From the NCBI GenBank assembly GCA_020440745.1, contig JAGRNM010000079.1, positions 1 through 6,522 of the forward strand: a DNA stretch of 6,522 nt, given 5' to 3'. Every line of letters begins with the position of its first letter. Position 1 is the first letter of the stretch. The position numbers and the translations under genes were made by a program. Positions 1-4,976 of the stretch are shown here, one piece after another. The notes under the pieces were generated by a model, which saw only the letters and a list, made by a program, of their open reading frames with translations, was not told where the DNA came from and made no database searches. The DNA comes from Deltaproteobacteria bacterium (GTDB lineage Bacteria; UBA10199; DSSB01).

Positions 1-716
1 TTCTGTTTAATATTTTAAAGAGCGAAAACCCCGATGGGGTTTTAATCTTTATGCGCACCAAACACGGCACCAAGCGCCTAGCCCAAAGATTAGCCAAACA
101 AGGCTATGCCTCGGCGGCTCTTAATGGAGACATGGCCCAAAGTACCCGAGAAAAAACGGTGCTTAATTTTAAAAAAGGTCAGCTAGACATCATGGTGGCC
201 ACCGACGTAGCTGCCCGTGGTCTGGATGTGGATCGTATTAGTCATGTAATTAATTTTGATATTCCCAAAGATACCGAGTCTTACGTCCACCGCATTGGCC
301 GCACCGGACGCGCCGGACGGCAAGGCAAGGCCATCCTGTTTGTAAAACCAGAAGAAAAACACCTCTTAATGGGTATCGAAAAAGTCACTAAACAAAAAAT
401 GACTCCTTTAAACTTAAAAGAAAGCCAAGAACCTTCTCAAGAAAAAACAAGCCTCAAAAACAAAATCCAAAACATCATAGAAAAAGAAAACCTTAAAAAC
501 GAAGAAGCCCTACTTCACACATACCAAACAGAGCTCCATTGTGAGCTTAAACAAATCGCCGCCGCTTTATTAAAATTAGCTCAAGCATCAAACTCAACTC
601 TAAAACAAAACAAACTAATCAAAAACCCAAACACACTTAAGGACCACACTCTTCAACTAAGACCTCGACCAAAACATAAAAAAAGGCACTCACAAAAATC
701 AACACGAAGACATTAA
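1..716 (+). CDS. DEAD-box ATP-dependent RNA helicase, C-terminal part (5' end outside window)
   Basis: This is the second RecA-like domain and tail of a DEAD-box RNA helicase, which unwinds RNA in the cytoplasm during ribosome assembly or mRNA turnover. The frame is open from the first complete codon at base 3, so the ATG at 51 (no Shine-Dalgarno) is internal and the true start lies to the left. Visible motifs are GVLIFMRTK (motif IV region), VATDVAARGLDV (motif V) and HRIGRTGRAGR (motif VI with the arginine finger). Walker A, the DEAD box and SAT are outside the window. After the helicase core comes a tail of about 120 residues, rich in Lys, Asn and Gln, ending in a very basic stretch (RPRPKHKKRHSQKSTRRH) likely to bind RNA. 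The tail resembles no RNA-binding domain I can name, so deaD/csdA, rhlE or cshA type cannot be decided. It ends in TAA and converges on the next gene. Confidence 0.93.
   Translation, partial: LFNILKSENPDGVLIFMRTKHGTKRLAQRLAKQGYASAALNGDMAQSTREKTVLNFKKGQLDIMVATDVAARGLDVDRISHVINFDIPKDTESYVHRIGRTGRAGRQGKAILFVKPEEKHLLMGIEKVTKQKMTPLNLKESQEPSQEKTSLKNKIQNIIEKENLKNEEALLHTYQTELHCELKQIAAALLKLAQASNSTLKQNKLIKNPNTLKDHTLQLRPRPKHKKRHSQKSTRRH
25..43 (+). repeat. Perfect terminator-like inverted repeat inside the helicase gene
   Basis: AAAACCCC (25-32) and GGGGTTTT (36-43) form a perfect 8-bp stem around the triloop GAT, followed by AATCTTT. This is the shape of an intrinsic terminator, but it lies within codons for the residues leading into motif IV. 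The pairing is certain from the sequence. Any effect on transcription is unproven, and active translation would normally mask it. Confidence 0.4.
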
Positions 717-848
717 TAAAATTACCCCTCTCAACTAGCACTAAGTGCACAAGCTTTCATGATAAAGGGAAGATTTCTAATTGATCCCCAGAACTACCCC
801 CACAGACTATAAATTTAGATAAGAGGAAAAAAACAAAACATTTCACAC
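717..848. other. Convergent intergenic region
   Basis: This gap of 132 bases separates the stop codons of the helicase gene (+) and the small secreted-protein gene (-). I find no GC-rich hairpin with a T-tract on either strand. The only symmetric element is GCACTAAGTGC at 738-748, whose arms can form only a 4-bp stem. No ORF or RNA gene is supported here. Confidence 0.5.
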
Positions 849-1277
849 TTATTTAAACTTCAATTCAATCTTATCCACTCTCTCTTTACCTCCTTCTAGA
901 ACCGTCATCTCAAGGATATAGGCTTTACTTCTATCTAGAGATTTAGGGGGACTTGTCATCATGTTAATCAAAAAGGCTTGATCCCCTTCTTTTAAAATCA
1001 AAGTCTCCTTAGCTTTAATAGAAAGCTTATCGACTTTTTCATAAGTATCCCCCACCTCATCATCAATATGCTTAAGAAAAGAAATATCTTTAGAAATTTC
1101 AGGACAAGAGACTTTAGTAATCTCAATATCTTGAGTGCCCTTATTACTAAGTTTACCAAAAACCCTCACATAAATAGGAATATCTCTATACAGATAAAGA
1201 TCGTAATCCACCTCTGCCTTAAGAGGATTACTTAAAAACAAAGTAAGAATACTCAATATCCAAAAAACTTTTGACAT
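849..1277 (-). CDS. Small secreted protein resembling a PCu(A)C copper chaperone without its copper ligands
   Basis: The 142-residue product begins with a Sec signal peptide: K3, a hydrophobic core at about residues 4-16, and likely cleavage after LKA (residue 21). The mature part aligns by eye with the PCu(A)C (DUF461) cupredoxin-like domain, a periplasmic chaperone that loads copper into cytochrome oxidase: GKLSNKGTQDIEITKVSC, then SIKAKETLILKEGDQAFLINMM, then a closing beta strand. The family copper motif is H-x10-M-x21-H-x-M. With the spacing kept exactly, those positions here are L68, Y79, A101 and L103, so copper binding by the usual site looks lost. The start is well supported by AGGAGG (1285-1290, minus strand) 7 bases before the ATG. 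The gene is alone on its strand and divergent from the ABC transporter. The family assignment rests on a hand alignment; otherwise it is a hypothetical exported protein. Confidence 0.8.
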   Translation of the reverse strand: MSKVFWILSILTLFLSNPLKAEVDYDLYLYRDIPIYVRVFGKLSNKGTQDIEITKVSCPEISKDISFLKHIDDEVGDTYEKVDKLSIKAKETLILKEGDQAFLINMMTSPPKSLDRSKAYILEMTVLEGGKERVDKIELKFK

Positions 1278-1344
1278 ATTTTAACCTCCTAAAAAAATTA
1301 GCCAAGCATAGCATAGAGCCCCTTGTCATGGCTTTTCTTTTTCT

Positions 1345-1373
1345 TTGCCAAAGCAAGTTATCAGCGCTAAAAA
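1345..1373 (+). promoter_or_regulatory. Possible sigma-70-type promoter for the ABC transporter genes
   Basis: TTGCCA (1345-1350, one mismatch to TTGACA) is separated by 17 bases from TAAAAA (1368-1373, four of six matches to TATAAT). It lies in the divergent region of 131 bases and would give a leader of roughly 30 bases before the ATG at 1409. The -35 overlaps the odd palindrome CTTTGCCAAAG (1343-1353), a possible small operator. This is consensus matching only, in A-rich DNA where chance matches are common. Confidence 0.3.
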
Positions 1374-1408
1374 AAACAACCTTAAAGCTATTAAAAAACT
1401 GACACACC

Positions 1409-2332
1409 ATGAAACCTATTATTACCATCTCCAACCTACAAAAAACCTACTCAGGTGGTTTTCAAGCTCTTCAAGAGATTAATCTAGAAGTTAAAGAAGG
1501 CGAAATCTTTGCCCTCTTAGGTCCCAATGGAGCCGGCAAGACTACCTTGATTGGCATTATCTGCGGACTAATCAATCCTAGCTCGGGCCAAGTACTAGTA
1601 GATGGTTATGATATTATTAAAGATTATCGCAAAACCCGCTCTCTTATTGGACTAGTTCCTCAAGAACTAACCACCGACATGTTTGAAAGTGTTTGGGCTA
1701 GCGTCTCTTTTAGTCGGGGGCTGTTTGGCAAAGCACCCAACCCGGATTATATTGAGAGTATTCTTAAAAAACTGTCTCTTTAAAATAAAAAAGACAATAA
1801 GATCCTAACCCTCTCCGGCGGCATGAAAAGGCGGCTTTTAATCGCCAAAGCTCTTTCCCATGAACCCAAAGTCTTATTTTTAGATGAACCCACTGCTGGT
1901 GTGGATGTGGACTTAAGAAATAACATGTGGGAAGAAGTCCAAGCTCTGCGCAAGTCAGGAGTGACTATTATCTTAACCACCCATTATATTGAAGAAGCCG
2001 AAGAAATGGCTGATCGCATTGGGGTGATCAATCAAGGCAAATTAATTTTGACCCAAGACAAAAACACCCTCATGCATCAACTAGGAAGCAAACAACTAAA
2101 AATTGATTTAAAAAATCCATTAGAAAAAATCCCTGCCAGTCTTGCTGATAAAAAATTAGAACTAAGCCAAGACAAAAAACAACTCATTTACACCTACGAT
2201 GCCTCTCAAAAAGACAAAGGAGTTTATCAACTAATAGAAAAAATCCATGAAGCCAATATCGCTTATGAAGACTTTCACAGCCAGCAAAGCTCTTTAGAGG
2301 ATATCTTTGTTCAGTTGGTAAAAGAAAAATGA
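1409..2332 (+). pseudogene. ABC-2 exporter ATP-binding protein (YadG-like), interrupted by an in-frame TAA
   Basis: This is the ATPase subunit of an ABC-2 exporter that would energise the adjacent permease at the inner membrane. Counting the premature stop as residue 125, the 307-residue frame has Walker A GPNGAGKTT (38-46), the Q-loop (Q85), signature LSGGM (135-139), Walker B VLFLDEP (155-161), D-loop GVD (164-166) and the switch histidine H192. The TAA at 1781-1783 splits it into a 124-residue piece with Walker A and a downstream piece whose first ATG (1823) comes after LSGG. Neither piece alone can be a working ATPase. The flanks (LSL, stop, NKKDNKILTLSGGM) stay in frame and match the family closely, so this is a nonsense change, not a frameshift. 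The start is fixed by an in-frame TGA at 1400-1402, and no Shine-Dalgarno precedes it. Possibilities are a recent pseudogene, a sequencing error or stop readthrough. The substrate is unknown. Confidence 0.85.
1781..1783 (+). other. Premature TAA stop within the ABC ATPase gene
   Basis: This TAA is in frame with the ATG at 1409 and with the rest of the ATPase frame, ten codons before LSGG. From memory, E. coli YadG has Trp at the aligned position. The following codons AAT AAA AAA GAC make an A-rich patch. TAA also ends every other complete gene here except the ATPase itself (TGA), so codon reassignment is not a reasonable explanation. Confidence 0.9.
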
Positions 2333-3090
2333 ACTACCGAGCCATTAAATCCATCTATCTCTTTGAAATGACCCGCATGTGGCGTACCTTGACCCAAAGC
2401 ATTGCCTCGCCAGTTATTTCAACCACCCTTTATTTTGTAGTCTTTGGCTCAGCCATTGGTTCTCGCATGAAAGAAATCGACGGAGTGGATTATGGTTCTT
2501 TTATTGTACCCGGCCTCATCATGCTCTCCCTATTAAGCCAAAGCATCTCCAATGCCTCCTTTGGTATTTATTTTCCCAAGTTTACTGGCACAATCTATGA
2601 AGTACTCTCGGCCCCTCTCTCTGCAATAGAAGTAGTCATTGGTTATGTGGGAGCTGCGGCTACCAAATCCATGATCGTCGGCGTTATTATTTTAGGCACC
2701 GCTAGCTTCTTTGTTCCTTTAGAAATCAAGCATCCCATTTGGATGATGACCTTTTTGTCACTTACTTGCATTACCTTTAGCCTATTTGGCTTTATCATTG
2801 GCATCTGGGCAGACGGCTTTGAAAAACTCCAAATCATTCCTCTTTTAATTATCACACCTCTGACTTTTTTGGGGGGAAGCTTTTACTCAATCAAAATGCT
2901 CCCTCCCCTCTGGCAAAAAATCTCTCTTTTTAATCCGGTGGTTTATTTGATTAGTGGCTTTAGATGGAGCTTTTATGAAAACTCAGATGTCAGTCTTCAT
3001 TGGAGCTTAATCATGATTGGAGTCTTTCTGTTAGCTTGCTTGACTTTATTAACTTGGATTTTCAAAAAAGGTTATCGACTCAAACCTTAA
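2329..3090 (+). CDS. ABC-2 type transporter permease (YadH-like)
   Basis: This is the membrane subunit of an ABC-2 exporter, partner of the ATPase encoded just upstream; ATGA at 2329-2332 joins the two genes by a 4-base overlap, which usually means coupled translation. The product of 253 residues is the normal length for the YadH/ABC2_membrane family. I count about six hydrophobic segments, near residues 24-44, 57-77, 105-127, 137-159, 169-186 and 225-246. The family-typical stretch TPLTFLGGSFYSIKMLPP (176-193), followed by FNPVVYLISGFRWSFY (201-216), is present. No Shine-Dalgarno is obvious beyond the A-rich AAAGAAAA, consistent with dependence on coupling. If the ATPase is truly broken, this permease would get fewer ribosomes and have no cognate ATPase unless another is shared. 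The reading frame is intact, with no sign of decay. The substrate cannot be told from sequence. Confidence 0.92.
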   Translation: MNYRAIKSIYLFEMTRMWRTLTQSIASPVISTTLYFVVFGSAIGSRMKEIDGVDYGSFIVPGLIMLSLLSQSISNASFGIYFPKFTGTIYEVLSAPLSAIEVVIGYVGAAATKSMIVGVIILGTASFFVPLEIKHPIWMMTFLSLTCITFSLFGFIIGIWADGFEKLQIIPLLIITPLTFLGGSFYSIKMLPPLWQKISLFNPVVYLISGFRWSFYENSDVSLHWSLIMIGVFLLACLTLLTWIFKKGYRLKP

Positions 3091-3093
3091 CAA

Positions 3094-3133
3094 TTAGATC
3101 CCTACTAAAAGCTTATAAAGCTGCTTGATCTAA
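3094..3133. repeat. Nested inverted repeat at the convergent permease/metF junction
   Basis: TTAGATC (3094-3100) pairs perfectly with GATCTAA (3127-3133). Inside, AGCTT (3110-3114) pairs with AAGCT (3118-3122) around the loop ATA. The structure spans most of the 22 intergenic bases and the last codons of metF. It could form in transcripts from either side and so act as a weak bidirectional terminator or 3'-end stabiliser, but it is AT-rich and has no clear T-tract, so termination is only an inference. Confidence 0.35.
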
Positions 3134-3979
3134 GATGGCGGGCACTAGATCCTCTCTACCCACTGTCATCACATGAACCCCATGGGCAAAGTCCTGAAAG
3201 CGCTTAATCTCTTCAGCAGCGTAAGCCACACCTACCTCTAAAGGTCGGTGAGCCTTTTCAAATTTTTCGATTAAATCCTCTGGAATAACAATGCCTGGAA
3301 TTTTATTTAAAAACCTAGCCTGTTTGGCACTCTTAATTAAAATAACTCCAAAAAGCACTTTGACTCCTAAGGTATCGGCCAAGGCTTTCAAAGCTTTGGC
3401 TTTTCCCCAATCATAAACCGGCTGGGACTGAAAAAACTTAGCTCCTGCAGCCACTTTCTCCTTTAATTTTTTTTCAAAAGCCTCGCTGCCAAAACGATTG
3501 GGATCAACGGCCCCTCCGACAAAAAAACGACAAGAAGCATTAAGCTTAGTACCGCTATCACTTAAACCCTGGCATAACTTTTGGACCGTTTCCATTAAAC
3601 GAATAGAATGAAAATCAAAAACCCCCTTAGCCTCAGGCTGATCACCTGCTTTAACGGGGTCTCCAGTAAGGGGTAAAATATTTTCAATACCTAAAGCGGC
3701 CGCTCCTAAAAGATCGGATTGCAAGGCCAAGCGATTACGATCCCGACAAGCTAATTGGTAGATAGGCTCTATTCCTTCTTTAATTAAAAAATGGCTGGCC
3801 ACTAAAGAACTAAGACGCATCATAGAACGCTGATTATCAGTCACATTAACCGAAACCACCCTGTCTTTGATTGCACGGGCAGCTTCAAAAAACTCTTTTA
3901 GGTCCGGTCCTTTGGGTGGAGCGATTTCGCTAGTGATGACAAAATGAGAATCTTTTAATTCTTTTTCTAATTTTGACAA
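3113..3979 (-). CDS. metF: Methylenetetrahydrofolate reductase, short form
   Basis: The enzyme reduces 5,10-methylene-tetrahydrofolate to 5-methyl-tetrahydrofolate with FAD in the cytoplasm, feeding methionine synthesis or, in acetogenic-type metabolism, the Wood-Ljungdahl methyl branch. The 288-residue protein is a single TIM-barrel domain without a regulatory C-terminal domain. Landmarks are TSEIAPPKG (16-24, E18 at the catalytic Glu position), VNVTDN (44-49), CRDRNR (78-83), LTGDP (104-108, D107 equivalent to E. coli D120), FFVGGAVDP (152-160), FFQSQPVYD (182-190) and GVHVMTVG (267-274). The EIAPPKG and CRDRNR wording is that of MetF proteins known from anaerobes and archaea, unlike E. coli MetF, which has EFFPP. 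The start is TTG at 3979, supported by AAGGA 8 bases upstream and by the position 4 bases after the folD stop, so the pair is probably translationally coupled. No metV or metH is in view. Confidence 0.9.
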   Translation of the reverse strand: MSKLEKELKDSHFVITSEIAPPKGPDLKEFFEAARAIKDRVVSVNVTDNQRSMMRLSSLVASHFLIKEGIEPIYQLACRDRNRLALQSDLLGAAALGIENILPLTGDPVKAGDQPEAKGVFDFHSIRLMETVQKLCQGLSDSGTKLNASCRFFVGGAVDPNRFGSEAFEKKLKEKVAAGAKFFQSQPVYDWGKAKALKALADTLGVKVLFGVILIKSAKQARFLNKIPGIVIPEDLIEKFEKAHRPLEVGVAYAAEEIKRFQDFAHGVHVMTVGREDLVPAILDQAAL

Positions 3980-3983
3980 AGCC

Positions 3984-4832
3984 TTATTCCTTGTTTTTTG
4001 CAGCCTCTACCGTATTCCATAAAAGCATGGTAATCGTCATGGGTCCCACGCCACCAGGCACTGGAGTAATATAAGAAGCTCTTTTAGAAGCGCCTTCAAA
4101 ATCCACATCCCCGACTACTTTACCATCTGCTAGGCGATTAATCCCCACATCCAAAACGACTGCTCCTTGCTTAATCCAATCACCGGGCACAAAATTTGGC
4201 CTACCAACCGCCGCTACTAAGACATCGGCAGCTTTAATTTTTTCTTCCAGATTTTTTGTTTTGCTATGACAATAAGTCACAGTGGCATTTTTTTCTAAAA
4301 GCATCATGCCCATGGGCTTACCCACAATATTACTTCTTCCTAAAACCACGGCTTCTTTACCTGCGAGATCATAGTCAATGGACTCCAACATCTTCATCAT
4401 GCCAAAAGGTGTACAGGAGCGAAAACCCTTTTCTCCCGTTATCAAGCGTCCCAGGCTAATGGGATGAAAACCATCCACGTCTTTTTCAGGATTAATTAAC
4501 TCTGTGACTTTTAAATCCTTTAAAGCCCCCGGCAAAGGTAACTGGACCAAAATACCATGAACCTGAGGATCTTGATTAAGCTGTTCAATTAAATGCTTTA
4601 ACAAATCAGCGGAAGTCTCTGCTGGTAAAGCATGATGAAAGGACTGAATACCCACTTTTTCACAAGCCCTAACTTTACCACGAACATAAATCTGACTGGC
4701 GGGATCCTCTCCTACAATGACTACCGCCAAGCCAGGAGTGATACCAGACTTATCCTGTAATTTTTTTACCTCTTGGGCAAGTTGGGCCTTTAATTTTTCG
4801 CTTAAAGCTTTTCCATCTAATATTTTAGCCAT
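3984..4832 (-). CDS. folD: Bifunctional methylenetetrahydrofolate dehydrogenase / methenyltetrahydrofolate cyclohydrolase
   Basis: FolD interconverts 5,10-methylene-, 5,10-methenyl- and 10-formyl-tetrahydrofolate with NADP(H) in the cytoplasm, supplying purine and formyl-Met synthesis and the substrate of the adjacent MetF. The length of 282 residues is standard. Visible are GEDPASQIYVRGKVRAC (41-57) with catalytic Y49 and K53, VQLPLP (96-101), PEKDVDGF (115-122) with D120 in the folate site, the nucleotide loop GRSNIVGKP (165-173), and the C-terminal signature PGGVGPMT (259-266). No key residue is missing. The ATG is preceded by AAGG at 9 bases. It is the first gene of a folD-metF operon, 4 bases apart, divergent from the aldehyde dehydrogenase gene. 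An inverted repeat and a consensus TTGACA lie about 30-60 bases upstream of the start. Confidence 0.97.
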   Translation of the reverse strand: MAKILDGKALSEKLKAQLAQEVKKLQDKSGITPGLAVVIVGEDPASQIYVRGKVRACEKVGIQSFHHALPAETSADLLKHLIEQLNQDPQVHGILVQLPLPGALKDLKVTELINPEKDVDGFHPISLGRLITGEKGFRSCTPFGMMKMLESIDYDLAGKEAVVLGRSNIVGKPMGMMLLEKNATVTYCHSKTKNLEEKIKAADVLVAAVGRPNFVPGDWIKQGAVVLDVGINRLADGKVVGDVDFEGASKRASYITPVPGGVGPMTITMLLWNTVEAAKNKE

Positions 4833-4862
4833 CTTTAAAAACCTTAGTTAAAATTTGAGCCG

Positions 4863-4893
4863 CACCTGAACACGGATGCCGCTTAGGTGTCAA
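4863..4893. promoter_or_regulatory. Inverted repeat between divergent folD and aldehyde dehydrogenase genes, abutting a TTGACA
   Basis: CACCT (4863-4867) pairs with AGGTG (4885-4889). Further pairs AA/TT and CGG/CCG inside leave only the loop ATG, a bulged G and a small internal loop, so most of 27 bases is symmetric. On the minus strand a perfect TTGACA (4888-4893) overlaps the outer arm, which would place the repeat just after a folD -35 box, where a repressor could block it. No good -10 is seen 16-18 bases on (best is TTCAGG), which weakens the promoter call. On the plus strand TTGGAA (4895-4900) with CATACT (4916-4921, 15-base spacer) is a weak candidate for the dehydrogenase gene. The element may be an operator or a leader hairpin. 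Confidence 0.35.
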
Positions 4894-4976
4894 ATTGGAA
4901 AGACCTTTTTAAGTCCATACTAGCCTTGCCTATTGCCCCAAAAAAAGCTAGGTTGAAGACCAACAAGGAGGCTTAG

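Noticed and set aside
738..748. GCACTAAGTGC as terminator of the helicase gene
   Set aside because: The stem is at most 4 bp with a 3-base loop and is not followed by a T-tract.
1278..1408. Minus-strand promoter for the secreted-protein gene (ATGACA at 1324-1329 with TATGCT at 1305-1310)
   Set aside because: The spacer would be only 14 bases, too short for a normal sigma-70 promoter, and no better pair was found.
1228..1434. Minus-strand ORF of 68 codons across the divergent spacer
   Set aside because: It overlaps the start of the secreted-protein gene, has no Shine-Dalgarno and no recognisable protein features. The secreted-protein start at 1277 has a strong AGGAGG.
1781..1783. Reassigned TAA or programmed frameshift rescuing the ABC ATPase
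   Set aside because: TAA ends most other genes in the window. Both sides of the stop are in the same frame, so a single shift cannot rescue it. No selenocysteine or pyrrolysine case uses TAA.
4833..4976. Tetrahydrofolate riboswitch upstream of folD
   Set aside because: The leader is too short and lacks the long paired arms and conserved core I would expect of THF riboswitches. Only a small nested hairpin is present.
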